A stretch of 64,000 nucleotides of DNA from Laccaria trichodermophora (lineage: Eukaryota; Basidiomycota; Agaricomycetes; Agaricales; Hydnangiaceae), in assembly GCA_018417955.1 (NCBI GenBank), contig JACTVC010000002.1:620001-684000 (forward strand). The letters run 5' to 3'. How positions within the stretch are numbered: position 1 is the stretch's first letter; the number at the start of each line of letters is the position of its first letter. Below the pieces are notes generated by a model, which saw nothing but the letters and a program-made list of their open reading frames with translations, was not told where the DNA came from and ran no database searches. The position numbers were made by a program, and so were the translations under genes. Positions 11,501 through 24,272 of the stretch are shown here, piece by piece.

Positions 11501-13443
11501 TAAAACATATCGACAAGGAGCTGATGAACAATACCCCCGAGCTCAAGAAGGTAACTAGTTCGACCTTGTCGTTTGGATGGAGCTCCACATATACCGGTTG
11601 ACAGGCACAAACTATCGATGCCGGTCTGCAAGACAAGATCCAACGTCTGAAACATACCATAAACGCAGCGGAAGACGGCATTTTCGTGACGTTTTGTCGC
11701 AAGATCCGAGTGTCGAATATCCGAGAATACGAGGAGAGGCAGTTGAAGGTTGCTCAAGAGGAGAGCCAAGCTCGACTGCGTTTTGATACCCAGATTGCCC
11801 GTCTCTCCAACCAGTAAGCAATGTTGTCATATATCCTTGATTAAGGTCGTTGATTCTTAAGGTAGGTCTGACTTTGAGGAGGAAGGCTTGAAGTCTGCGA
11901 AGGAACGCTTGGAACGACTCGAGGGCATGATCAAAACTGAACGCACAAACTTGTCCAAGTTAGAAGAGCAGAATGCCGCTGCTGCGGAGGATATTGCTGT
12001 TGCTGAACAAGGCATTGCCAAATTGAGGCGAGAACTCTCCGCAGTTCAAGAGGTGCTAGAGGAGAAGACGAAGGTGGTTGATCAGGTGAAGAAGACCACG
12101 TCAAAGGCATCGAAAGTTCTCGACCAGGCATTGAAAGAGATTGCTACAGCTGTGAGTTGCCTTTCTTTCTTGCGTCAATTAGACTCATCTTTTCTGCAGA
12201 ACGACGAAATCGAGAAGCTGGCCCTTGATCGGTCGGCTACTTACCGCAAATGTCGCCTTGAAGAGGTGAAGCTGCCACTTCTGGAAGGCAACCTCAAGCA
12301 CGTTCCAATGGAGGAGGTGTGTACTAACTGGCTAGCAAATAACGTCTGATGCTAAAGCTTTTCTAAGAATCTCCGAGAAGATGTGGCGATGGACGTCGAT
12401 GAAGACGAGGATGGAACTCAGAGGCCTAAAGTGGTCGCCGATTTTGGAATTGAGGTCGACTTTGAGTCTATTGAGGAAGACGAGCGGTCTGAAGACCCAG
12501 CGGAGGCGAATGCAAGATATGATAAGGAGATTGCCAACATCACTGCGGAGATCGAACGGATGGCGCCAAACATGAAAGCGATGGAAAGGTATGGTGTTCT
12601 CCCCTTTGACAATGACGCCAGACTTTGACTCTTTTGGAAAGGCTCGATGATGTTGAGACGAAGCTCGAACAAACGGAAAGAGAAGCTGATAAGGCCCGCA
12701 AGGAGTCTAAGAATGCCCGTGACCACTTCAATGATGTGAAGAGCCGACGGTTTGTTTTCGTTGATCTCTTTCACGCATTACGCTTACAGCTGGACGAGTA
12801 GTTGTGAACTGTTCAACAAAGCCTACAGCCACATATCCGACAATATCGATCAAGTTTACAAAGATTTGACAAAAGGGAAAGCGGCTCCTATGGGAGGCGT
12901 CGCATATTTGAGTTTAGAAGATAGTGAGGTACGGATAGAGGTGCACTCTCATTCTTTCTATCTCACATTTGCACAGGAACCGTATGCTGGCGGTATCAAA
13001 TATCACGCCATGCCTCCCATGAAACGTTTCCGAGATATGGAGCAACTTTCTGGTGGTGAGAAGACTGTAGCTGCCTTGGCTCTGCTTTTTGCCATCCATA
13101 GGTTCGTCTTACTTTCTCTTGAGATTTGTGAGCAGCAGTCAATGTTTGCGTAGTTATCAGCCAGCTCCTTTCTTCGTTCTGGACGAGGTTGATGCTGCGC
13201 TCGACAACACAAATGTTGCTAAGATTGCGAACTACATCCGGCATCACGCGTCAGATGACTTCCAGTTTATTGTAATAAGTCTGAAAGGCTCCTTATATGA
13301 ACGGGGTAATTCCCTCGTCGGCATTTATCGTGATCAAGAAGTAAACAGCTCAAGGACTTTGACTCTTGACGTGAGCAGCAGCAGTTTCCATATCTTGATC
13401 GTCAACTGATATCTCTCCTCAGCTCACCCAGTACGATGATTAG
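8559..13443 (+). CDS. smc1: Cohesin subunit Smc1
   Basis: Twenty-three exons with 47-62 nt introns join in frame into 1247 residues, the usual length for Smc1. Smc1 pairs with Smc3 in the cohesin ring that holds sister chromatids together and shapes chromosomes. Near residue 30 is the Walker A motif GPNGAGKSN. Two long coiled-coil arms (about 150-500 and 690-1100) surround a hinge at about 520-690 with [19 protein letters not shown] and SGLITGGRS. Near 1150 is the ABC signature [14 protein letters not shown] and near 1175 the Walker [15 protein letters not shown]. The protein ends LTQYDD. Exon boundaries: 8559-8602, 8651-8962, 9011-9371, 9418-9651, 9705-9876, 9929-9998, 10051-10228, 10287-10375, 10426-10562, 10618-10751, 10807-11044, 11107-11208, 11267-11406, 11461-11550, 11605-11813, 11866-12151, 12200-12316, 12368-12588, 12642-12749, 12790-12928, 12977-13101, 13154-13370, 13423-13443. 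All key ATPase residues are present. An acidic insertion ([11 protein letters not shown]) lies near residue 95. Confidence 0.97.
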
Positions 13444-13771
13444 CGTCACGGCCTCAATTCTCCTATCGTTTCGCATTGCTTTCGGCCCGTCGCCTCCCCG
13501 TGTTGTAACCTGTACCTGTCAGATTAACTCTTATTACTTATACCATATCATTGTTGTCCGTCTTCGCAATCGCTACGTGTTATATCACCCATTTTGTATA
13601 ATGCAAAATGGGACTGGTTAGAAAAGCCGTACAAGGTGTCAATTATAACAAGGCGCCGTCCGTCATGAGCAAAATAAACATCTACAGTAATAACCCTGGT
13701 ATTTAGTCTAAATAGCGAATATGAAACAGTACAGTAAGGTAAAAAAGAAAGTATATGTGCAATAAAAGGAA
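13444..13771. terminator. Convergent 3' region
   Basis: smc1 (+) and the long disordered-protein gene (-) end tail to tail across 328 bases. An AATAAA-like hexamer at about 13671 could serve smc1. I see nothing else here. Confidence 0.35.
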
Positions 13772-16700
13772 TCATGGATGTGCATGTGAATCAGAGGAGA
13801 GAGCTTCTGCCACGTCTTCGGCGTCTTGGTCCACGCCAAATGTTAGTCTTCGGCCATGAGGTATTGGTGAGTCCTGTAGAAACTGAATCTCATTCTGCGC
13901 CATTGCTTCATCAAAATACGAAGTAAGGAGGGACATGGGTCGCGGGGTATGGGGATCTCTGGGAGGAATGGGGAAATCTGATAAACCAGACATTCGTGAG
14001 AAGGTAGAAGTTGTCATATAACTGCTTCTGGTGCCTTCATTGACGGGTGGTTGGAGACCGGATAGCACACGCGCATGGGGTACCGAGGTATTAGCGTCAC
14101 CGTGGTGGTATGGCTCAAGGACATCTGCCGTCTGACCCATGAACGAGAGACGGTGGTCTGTTGCAGGGGGGGTTGAAACCGACTCCACCATACCAACACG
14201 AAACATCGCTGAAAGGCCCAGTCAGTGAAGGCGATAAACCATAGTCATAATCACTTACCAGTGTCATCATCGTCCTCCTCACCTTGCGGAATAACTGATG
14301 ATGCCCTTGATGATTCCACGTCCTCGGGAAGAGCTCCAGATGGCTTGAAAGCCAAAGTTGGCCGATGGGCCGAAGAAAACTCTTCAGCGATACTGATTGG
14401 GGAGTCAGGATGAGGACTCCCTTCAAAGACAAACCGAAGGCTCCCATCGGCTGGTCTCTGTGTCGTGTTGTTATTGGCAAGCACAGACGCATTGGAGTAA
14501 GAGTATTGGCTGCTCGTTCTCTCGCGCTCCAATGCCATCTGTTCGAACTCTTCACTCAATTGACGCGCAAGACTCGTTAGACCGCTGCCTGTGCGGCGAT
14601 TTCGTGTGTGAATCTCCCAAGGAGCAGGAGAGACTTGGGGTGGTGGCGATACAGAGGGCTTCAGCTCACTTGAGGGCCGTCTCGCTAGACTGGGTTTGTA
14701 GAAGAGGTCATGGAAGTTTTCAAGGTCATTTGGGCTCCCGAGTGGTCTAGGCGACAAATGAGGCGACGACTCCGATGTAGCGGCAGGCGAGGGCGTTGAG
14801 GCTTGAGGAGCAACAGGAATGGTCAACTGTTGAGACGGCTGTTCCTTAAGCGACGATGGAGTTGAATCTGACAAATTTTGGGCGTACACTGGTCGTCGTG
14901 CGTCGTACAGAACGGCTTCGCGACGTGCACGCGGACCAAACTCAGGGAGATCGTCCTGAAGCCTCTGCATTCCGCTCGCAATCGACATCTGCCCTTGTTG
15001 TGACAGCTTACCGGATGACGGTGTACTTGAGCGCTCATCCACAATCTCAGCATTACTTCCCGATCTTACCCGGGAGCCAGTGTATGCAAGAGCTTCTCCC
15101 ACTCCAATGATATCGTGGATCTCTGCAGGACTTCGTAGACGATCACTCCTGTCAGGTGAGAATGGAGAGTACTGGATATCCCCTGGCAAGATCTCGCGAA
15201 CGACCCCAGGAGAAAGCTGGGCCCACATTTTTGACTGGGGTGGAATGTTACTGTCTGACCGGGCCTGGGGAACGAGGCCTTGTTCTGCATCGTCGTCTCT
15301 TGCTGACGTTTGTGCGTACGGATGTAAGCCAAGATGAGGAGGAAGTTTATGCCTGGATGACAAATTGGAGGCCTCAGGTCTAGGAGAGATGGTCCTTGAT
15401 GGATGTGGGCCAGCGTAATCTGAGCCACGGACACGAGGGACGTCGTTGACAGGAGTGATGGGGTTATCGCTGAAAGAGTAGAGGCCACCTTGGGCATAAG
15501 GATGTGCTGGTAGTCGAATGGAATCGTGATCCAAAGATTCTTCATTCATAGGAGGTGGTGTCGACAACGCAATGCCCACCCTCGTGTCAGTTATGCCCGA
15601 AGGGGTGGGAGAGACTCTGGTAATTGGCGACAGCGAGTAACGAAGCATAGCTTTGTCCTTATCGACGGGAAGCTTCGCAGGGTCAGCCAGCCGAATAAAC
15701 TTCGTTCCCTCTTTTCTCAAGGCACCCTCTAACCCAGTCGCTTTTTCATCCACTGCATATGAGGCGGCTGCATCTTCACCTGAAAACCCACAGATAGCAA
15801 CAGTTGATTTCGCTATTCTATTCGCAAACTGACTCCACGAACCTGTGCGAGAGTGGCCTCTCGAATGTGATTTTGATGACTTGGACAAAGTTTTCACGAG
15901 CGAGCCGTTAAGAGAATGTGAAGGACGGCTGGAAAATGTGGTTGTGGTGCCGGTCGCAGAATAGCTTGAATTCTTCCGGTGACTTTTCGGAGCTAAAACA
16001 ACGGGAACCGCGCTCTGGTTTCCTAGATATGCTCGGGCCGCGAGAAAATCCAGACCAGTTTGTGATGGCTGAGCCTCCCTTCGGCCCTTTTGCGTCAAGG
16101 ACTTTGACCGAGTTCTGGAGATACTGCGTGATCGCTTGTTTTCGAAGGACTTCGTAGCTTGCAATTGCCATTGTTGACGCTGACTTGCCAGTAACTCACC
16201 CTCCGCGAGGACCCTGTCATTTCAGAATTAGTGCTATTTTAGGTGACACAAAGATTAAAGTATACTTTGACAAGGATGAAGGTGGACTCAGTAGCGCTAA
16301 GTCGTCTTGTGCGAAACTAGTTGGTCTTGGAGGTCTCAAATCGAATGCTACGGGAGCATCATCCAGTACTCTGGAAGTCGAGGCAACCCTCTCCCTTGTT
16401 AAGCTTTTGGAAGGCGAAGCACGTATGTTCAGATCAACAAGCGACCTTGAATGTGCCAACACCCTCGAAAGTACGCCCTGTTCTTGAGGATGGTTCATCC
16501 CAAATTCATCCACCAGCGGTGTCCCCGGAGGGCTAACGATCCTCCCACTCCCCACGTAACCGTTCTCATCCTGCTTCACCTTCAGTCTCGGCCGCGGGAA
16601 AAGAAGAGCGTCACACCATGTCTCGGCAGACAACCAGCGATCTTTTCCCTTCGGCAGAATAAATGTGGGCGGCAGGGAATTATCCGGAGGGTTTTGCCGG

Positions 16701-17938
16701 GTGGGAGATATCTTGGGACTAGGACTGCGGAGGTTGGGCGTTGACGCCGAATTTTTCAGCTGCTTCAACCCAACGCCAGCGGAAGGGTGATGAAGGGTGT
16801 CAGCATTGCCGTTGCCAACATGGGGATTGGTGAAAGTCAATCGAGGTGGATCAGCTCGCTGCTGCTGGAAGTTGTTGGGTCCAGGTTCCCGGGGTGAAGT
16901 GGGCGTGGGTATCAAGGGTGCGGTCTGAGGGCCACCTGGTATATCTGATGTAGGAAACGCATAGGCGTATGGATGTGAGTACGTGGGCGATATGGACGAC
17001 TGCCGTGAAACGAGGCTGTCAAGTCGAGAGCGTTGCTGAAAAGGCTCGGCGAGGGAGGTATCACGGCTGTGTTGTTTTTGGCGACTAGCCTCTTGCTGCG
17101 GCGATTGTATCAATGTCGAGTAGTAGGAGTTGTAATAGTCTTCGTCATCTGGCGTGGAAACCTCGGGGCTGCTCTTGGGTGGATCGCTACGTTGTCGCTC
17201 GAACAATGGCGACTTGCTATTGAAGTCGTTCGTCGAGGAGCTACGTCGCAGAGCGCGTGGTCGAGAAGGGCCACTGAGATCTTCTTGTCCGCCAGAACTG
17301 GTAGTTGGCCCCATTAATCGGGGAACCTTTTTCGAAGGGGTCTTATGAAGGCTGCGATCCCGGACCAGTGGCGAAGATGTGGGTGATTTTCGACCAGAAC
17401 TAAAACTGAAAATGCTCGCAAAGCTCAAACGGTTCGCCTCCTTTGTAGTGCGCAAGTGTGGCGTCGGCGATTCCCCAACACCACCTGAATTGCCCAGATT
17501 GACATATGATGGAACGGTCGGTCGATTCCCAGAAACAGTTGAGCGGCGTCGCATACCAATGCTGGTCCGACTGGGCTCTCCAGAAGATGGTGTGCCCCCT
17601 GAGACCACGGAATGCGTCCGATCTCTGGTATGGCTTTTCCGCTCATCATCACGACCCCTGGCATAGCCCCCATATCGGTTATGCAGTTCCGCATTAACCA
17701 ATACCGCATCATTATCCTCGCCCCCTACTAAATTTCCCCAGCTATCCCTAGCTTTCCGACGAGGCGGTGGTTCGCGCGGCGCCTCGTAAGGGCCGTTATA
17801 CGGAATATACCATTCGTCCTCCCCCCCTGCCGCCCCGTTACTGGAATCCCGTGTTCGAGAGCGCGATTTTAACCCCATGCCAAAGCCAACGCGAGAAAAA
17901 CGGGAGAATGGAGTAGTCGGCTGCGTTTGAGAGGTCAT
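13772..17938 (-). CDS. Long Ser/Pro-rich disordered protein
   Basis: Three exons (17938-16266, 16213-14259, 14208-13772) with introns of 52 and 50 nt give 1354 residues. The start is the ATG of MTSQTQPTTPFSRFSR; the frame stays open a little upstream but has no ATG there. The protein is rich in Ser, Pro, Arg and Gln, with many basic-Ser clusters (for example KRSRSISRTRSKS and SKSHSRGHSRTGS). There is no transmembrane segment and no catalytic motif I can identify. Its composition suggests an intrinsically disordered, heavily phosphorylated regulator or scaffold, but that is inference. A Trp/Tyr-rich N-terminal patch (DEWYIPYNGPYE) stands out as possibly folded or a binding motif. It converges on smc1. 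Confidence 0.8.
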
Positions 17939-20900
17939 ACTGGCTATTAAGGCGACAGAAAACGTTCTGCAAACGGCTGAAAGACTCCCTCGCTTGGGAC
18001 CAAACAACGCTGGGACCTGCGAGAAACCCGGAGACTTGGGAGAAAGTCAACAACAGGGGTATCAAGCGATAGATATATCTTTACAACGAAAGTTTCAACA
18101 CCATCAGTTTTCGACAACAGCCTTCCATGTTTACATGGACACACCTGTGTGCTTCAACTCCTCAGTATCAGAGTGAAACAGACGAGATTCTGGCCCAGTT
18201 GGGCCCGCCGTTGACTTCACCAGCTGCCAGCTGGTCGCGGTCAGTGAGGGAATTTTACTGACTCTCAGGGGTGGAACAATTAGAACGGAAGGTTCGCACG
18301 CGGCCCTGATCACCGAAAATAATTTTGGGACGACATTTCTCCCACATGGCAATTTCATGAGGCTCACAACCCGACAAATTCATCGATTCATCAATCATAC
18401 GTAGCTACAAATTGGAGACACAGAGGTATGTCTTATACCTGCAAGTACTTTCCACTGTGGTAAGAGCACACAAACGAAGGACGCGAAATGCCTTATCGCC
18501 AGTAGTTTTCGAGTCCTGACCTGCCGAAACTGCCGAACACAGAGTCCAGATGTTTGGCAGGTACAGGTTGATAAGGTCCCCTGTCGCGTAAAGCACTGTA
18601 AAGCACCTTGACATGTTTGACAGTCAAACGGTGCCGTATCCAACATCGTAATCAATGCAGTCGCCGAAAAATAGGCGATTAGTAACTGAGAATAAACCAA
18701 TGCAGCGCTAAACGTTCTAGACGCCAGGAAATCTGTGGTGAGTCGGAAGTCCAAGTGGGAAGTGGAAGCCTGCAGTATCAACACAACCAACCTCCGTGAA
18801 ATTTGATGTCGATTATAAGCAGTGAACGGCCTCGGGAACACTCCTGCGGTCGCAATGTCCAGCGATGAGTTCAATGTAGGAGATTTACATAGAAGGAAAC
18901 TTGAATGGGAAGGCCTCTCTGCACCTTGCACAATTAGTCCAAAGGAAATACTCGAACGGCCGATGAGGACAAAAGTTGTCGAACTGGCTTTTTGCGCCTC
19001 TCCTACATGGAGACTTTTGGAACATCAAGACCCCAAAGTTTAGGACACCCAGAAAAGAGAAGGCGCCACGAAGGTATGAAAATAGACAGGAAGGAACAGA
19101 CTGCCAGCAAGCAAAGTGGCAGTTCTGAACTAAATCCAGGCTAAAGCCTTCGGCGCCTCGTTAGGACTGTGCAGGGTCATAGTTCGTTATTCACAAAATT
19201 TGCCCGAGGCTGCTTGGCTGTTACAGGGTGTAAATCCGCGATCAAGGTAGGCGGTCAAGAGGTCTAAGGATCTTCGGTCCAGACCGGGGAAACACAGAAG
19301 ATTCCCCAACTGGTCTCCACAAAATTTGAAAATCAGGAGATAACTTTGAGGGAATGGCTGAACACGGACACGCTAAACGGGGGAGCCGGCCTGGATTTAG
19401 TAAAATAGGATGTTGTCGTGAGGAAGGCTATAATAGTAGCGAGTACTATAGAGTTGGACTGGAGGCAGCTGACTGTATGTTTGAACGTTGGACGTTGAGT
19501 GATGCACATGTGCAGGTATGAAGACGCCCATTAAGTATGTGATGGCAGCGGATGGCCGTTGGAGGTCGAAGCGCAGACGAATGGATATAAGTAGCACTAC
19601 TTCTACCATTCCACGCGGCCACAGCGTCTTCTTTGACTAGCATCCAACTAGATCCAACTCCGCGACGATTCATAGGGTTTGGCAATGGGAACATATCCTA
19701 ACATATCCCGTAAAGACATGAGCAGAGGTGAATACCACAGCATCCTAGAAGGAAGAAGAGTGAAGCTAGGTGAGCGCTGACAATGGAGGAGGTACTAGCA
19801 CCGTAGCAAACACCTCAATATGGCAACAGGGATCCGGAGCGGCCAGCCTCGGTCTCGCGGTAGGGGTAACTATAATTTATTTCGAGCGCTGATGCCAATC
19901 AAAGAATCCATTTTTAGAACATCTTCTCCTCTAACTATGGGGAGGCGCATCGTCCGCGAATGGATTCGGCTGCTTAGTCACCACACAGCCACCACAAAAC
20001 AGCCAAATCGTGTTCTCCTCGAGTGCAAAACGGCTTTTTGAGTACAGAGATGCCTGTAAATCATTTTATAGATAGATAGATATTATAAGTATCTAAAATA
20101 TGTATATAAGAATTCAAACTACAGTGATCTTCCCTGCAGTCTCCAATACTTACTTTTGTGTTGATACTTCAGCTTTCTTTGGAAGGCCTTTATTCTTCTT
20201 CCTCAGCCTTTTGATGGCTTTGCTGGGTGAGTGTGGTGGAATTATGTTTGTCCTTTCTCCAGGAGGGATTCTTTGCTGATCATGAGCCTTTTGCAGGTTT
20301 TCAATGGCTGAATTTTGAAGATTTTAATCTTTCATTGACAATTTTTTGTATTTACGGCCCATTAGAGGATTTTGGCGCATTCAAGATTGTTTCTTGGTGG
20401 GTATATACCCGCTTTTCTGAATCTCGGGTGGCTCTTGATGCGTCCGAGACATGTATTACATAATCACTTAATGAGGTTTTGGCTCTGCTCCACCTAAAGC
20501 AATTTTGCTCTTTCATCACGGCGATTACTGGCATTCTGAATAGTTCAACACAAACTTCAGGGCTTTCTCTTGGGTGTAATCGCGGTACTTTTTTGAATTT
20601 CTATTCCAAAACTTATTTTTCATCTTAGATCTTTGGCTTACAGGACAAATATCGAAAAACCGCCGCGATTACCCCCAGCGGAATATCTTTATAAACCGAT
20701 CTGGGTAACAATTGTAGGCAAATAGGAGATATTCATCCCAAAATATTGATTTTCCATTGAAATTAAGACAATGACAGAAACACAACAAGTACAAACAAGC
20801 TGGCAGCTGAAGCGGCGGTGCGCCTCCCCACTAACTACGATCCACGTTCAAAGTCATGACCTAACAAAATTAGTAAGATGCCGGTTGACCGAAATTATAA

Positions 20901-20948
20901 AGTAGAGGTTTCCTCAGTGCCCCCGCCATCCATCCGTACCATTGAATC
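17939..20948. other. 3 kb without a recognisable gene
   Basis: No frame here can be spliced into a credible protein. A minus-strand open stretch at 18395-18931 (178 codons) lacks an ATG start and has low coding character. A short TAGA microsatellite lies near 20071-20085. From 20040 on the DNA becomes AT-rich. A short inverted-repeat element at 20574-20678 is listed separately. Confidence 0.5.
20574..20678. repeat. Short inverted-repeat (MITE-like) element
   Basis: The ends are imperfect inverted copies. The left begins gggtgtaatcgcgg and the right ends ccgcgattacccc, and a T-run on one side mirrors an A-run on the other. The total is about 105 bp. No clear target duplication was found, so this could be a tiny MITE or a chance hairpin. 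Confidence 0.4.
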
Positions 20949-22845
20949 ATGGCGACCCCCAACTCGACAGTCTTGACTCCAGAATGGCCTCCGACTCAGA
21001 GTGCGGTCCTCACAGCCGCGGCGCTGGCTGTTGGTGTCGTAATGACACTGGCCACTCTCCTCCGTCCTTCAAAGTCCAAAGCAGGTGTCCACGATCTTGG
21101 CGGTATTCCCGTTTTCACAGCATGGACTTTCTTCACGAAACGGTACGACTTTCTCCGGAAGCATTTTAATTCTGGGAAGAAGTATTTCCAGTTTCGCGTT
21201 CTTCAGGTGTGATTATAATTCATCTCCTTTTACGCCTAACCCAACTCACCGCATCTATCTTTCATAGCACCGAGTCATTGCGTTGTCGGGAGAGGATGCA
21301 CGAAAGATGTTCTTCGTTGAACAAGGCCTTAGCCTTGGTGAAGGATACCGGATCTTAATGGGCGCAGCACCTCACCTTGAGGATATCAACGTCAAGCCTG
21401 AGGACGGCGAGATTCAAGACGGCGATTTTATAAAGCGACTGTTGCTGTTACTACACAAAGATCGAATTTTGGATGGTACGAATCTATAAGTTGCCATATC
21501 ATAAGACTAACATCCTTTATCCAGTCCTACCCGCTCTTTTCGAAGATGTCAATCGCCGAATGAAAGAATGGGGTAACGAGGGCAGGATCAATCCTTTCAA
21601 AGAGGTCTACGATGTAAGTCAAATCTCAACTTTATCTTGATCAAGTTGTTGATTTCTCGGCATGAAGCTCGTATTTCAAATGACGGTACGCATGGCGACA
21701 TGCGGGGAACTAGCCGAGAATCAGGATGATATCGAACGTCTCACCCAGCATTATTGGGATCTCGAGAAGAGCGCAACGCCTGTGGCTTTATTGTTGCCAT
21801 GGTTCCCTAGTCGAGCGAAGAAAGCTCAGAAGGATTCCACGAGAGCACTGTTCACCTTGTTGTACAAGTACGTCGATTTGAGACGCAAGGCACCTGTTCC
21901 ATCTAGTGACTCCATCGACACTCTCATCGCTCACGGTGATAATAACGAAGCGATCGTTGGCGTATGTTCTTCACAATTCCCTGTAAACATCATGATTGCT
22001 GACACAAGCATGCAGTTCATTATGGGCGTCATTTTTGCAGGCGTGATAAATACTGGCGCAAACTGTAAGAGGCGGTACACTTCCTCTACTAACTCCTAAC
22101 CCACGCCCAACAGCCTGTTGGATCCTCCTCAACCTTGGTGCCAACCCCGAGTGGAAATATAAAGTGACGGAAGAGTTGAAAACTCTCGTAACGAACCACA
22201 CGAACACACTATCCAAAGAGCCGCTCCACAAACGACTCGCCGCAATCCCTTTGAGTGCATGGGAAGAGGAATTACCAGCACTGGATCTCGTCATTCGCGA
22301 GACTCTCCGAATTACTACCTCTGGTGCAGCTTTACGTCGAAATCTCGGGAAAGACATTCTTCTGGCGGACACTACTATCAAGAGAGGCGACTTCCTCACC
22401 TATTCTTTATCCGACGTTCACTTGAACGCGGACATCTATGCCGACCCCACCAAGTTCGATCCTGGGAGATTCGCAAAGGGGAAAGAGGACAACCAGAAAG
22501 AAACATACACTTATATCGGGTGGGGCGTCGGTGAGTTTCGCTACATTCTTCAATGTCTTCCCGGCTGAATCTGTTTGCAAAACCAGGCCGACATCCCTGT
22601 GCTGGAATGAGGGTCGCAAAATTGGAGATGAAGCTCATCCTCGCTATGTTCCTTGTCGGTTATGAGTATGTCTTAGTGGACAGCAGCGGCAACTTCCCCA
22701 AAGAACTCCCACTCCAAGATCGGAATGATATCCAGCAGGTACGGAGTGCTTCCATGACTTTTCTTCGTGGCCTGATGGGTAATTCAACTAGTCGAGGCCG
22801 CTGGGCGACCCTTGCTATCTGAAATTCAAGCGGGTGACAGATTAG
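20949..22845 (+). CDS. Cytochrome P450, CYP7/CYP8-like (copy 1)
   Basis: Eight exons (20949-21206, 21268-21475, 21525-21613, 21668-21961, 22016-22064, 22114-22530, 22587-22738, 22792-22845) give exactly 506 residues, full length for a membrane P450. The N-terminal anchor is ALAVGVVMTLATLL. The K-helix ExxR is RETLR, the PERF-like segment is KFDPGRF, and the heme loop is WGVGRHPCAGMR with the thiolate Cys. The usual Phe opening the heme loop is Trp. The I-helix reads FAGVINTGANS, with no acidic residue of the common AGx(D/E)T(T/S) pair but an Asn-Thr, as known in CYP7A and CYP8A enzymes. It probably sits in the ER and hydroxylates or rearranges a lipophilic substrate. It is tandem with a paralogue of identical intron layout. 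Confidence 0.95.
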
Positions 22846-23448
22846 AGGGATTGATTCCTGGTGCTACTTTTTTTGAACGACAAGGATTCAAGTTTTCTCT
22901 TTAGTGATGAATAGTTAACGCGACCTTAAAGCTTCTTTGTTGTATGTTTTACATGCCGATAGTGGATTAATTGAAGTTCAGTCTAGTTGATCAAGACTTC
23001 AGATCACATCCTATCTGCTGCGTCCTATACGTATCCGAATCCTCCCCGCCGACCAGAACACATCAACGTTGCCCGACGAGCCCATTCCATTTGTTGTTAG
23101 CGTAAGTCTGCGTAAGTGAGTAATTTCGAATCAAAGCGGCGTTGCCACATCTTCGCGCCATTTGCCCGATCGGACAGGCGCAGGAGTCGCTTTGCCAAGA
23201 GATGTCAGATCCACCGATTTCGACCCATGTTTACATCTTGGGGGCCTACCTCGCACCATTTCGGGAAATATTGATCGACACGCTTGCCCATTGAGATCAA
23301 ACCGGCTTCAATTCGGCATCTTGGCTTATACCCGCATGCGAACTTCTTTTCAGGTCAACAGGCGAAAGACATAAATTGGTGTTCGGTTCCCGGAATATTC
23401 CCTGCAATCGATGGCTGTATTGGAAGAAAAGGAAGGCCATGAGGTTTA
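22846..23448. other. Intergenic, no gene seen
   Basis: Downstream region of the first P450 up to the left target duplication of the Harbinger-like MITE. Nothing coding is visible. Confidence 0.5.
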
Positions 23449-24065
23449 GGCTCTGTTCGGCAACGAGAATACGGTTGTATTCTCATTTTGATGGCAGACG
23501 GTATTATTCCCACCATGCCAAATCAAGTAGGCGCAGCACGTGCAAAGCCACCTCACAATTGATTTCACCCCCGTCATTCCTCAGCAAGTGCAGGATTGGT
23601 TGATTAGGCACTTCAATTTACTTCACATGTGTCTGGAACATATCCAACAATCTCCACTATTAAGATGGGTACAAAGGATTAAATATGTAATATGTAATAC
23701 TAGAGGAATTGAAATAGCTCATCAAAATTCAAATACTATATGTAATTTTAATATGCACATTATTCAAAATATGCACAATGCTTCAAATACTTTTCAAAAA
23801 AAAAAAATCACCAGCTTCAATTAGGTTGTGATAAATATGCATATTTTATATTTGAGGATCCAAGATAGGAACTGCATGCTGGAACACCAATAATTATGTG
23901 TAGAAATAATAAATAGAAGATCTCCTTATAAATCATAATAATGACTTATAAGTTATCGTGAGGTTGCTATGCACGTGCCGCAGCTACCTGATTTGGCATG
24001 GTGGGAATAATACCATCTGCCATCAAAATGAGAATACGACCGTATTCTCGTTGCCGAACAGAGCC
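23449..24065. mobile_element. PIF/Harbinger-like MITE with TTA target duplication
   Basis: This 617 bp element has terminal inverted repeats of about 100 bp. Both ends start ggctctgttcggcaacgag and run on through shared blocks such as tattcccaccatgccaaatc with only a few mismatches. It is flanked by the direct repeat TTA at 23446-23448 and 24066-24068. A 3-bp TWA-type duplication and a GGC-type terminus are features of the PIF/Harbinger superfamily. The interior is AT-rich with an A-tract near 23800 and encodes nothing, so it is non-autonomous. It lies between the two P450 genes and upstream of the second. Confidence 0.85.
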
Positions 24066-24272
24066 TTAGCGGGCTGCTGCGACAATAGAAAGGATGGAAG
24101 GACTCGTGGACCGGCGCAGCGCACTTAATCAAGTGGATCTCCTTTCATACTAACCATTTCTCCTCAACCCAAGTATACCGAACCTCGAGGTAACAGCATG
24201 GTTATTGTTCGCAGTTATAAACTGGGAATTAATTCCTTTTTTCCTCAATTCACAGCAGCACACCGTCGAAAG

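Noticed and set aside
18395..18931. 178-codon open frame on the minus strand
   Set aside because: It has no ATG start, shows no splice partner and has no family resemblance.
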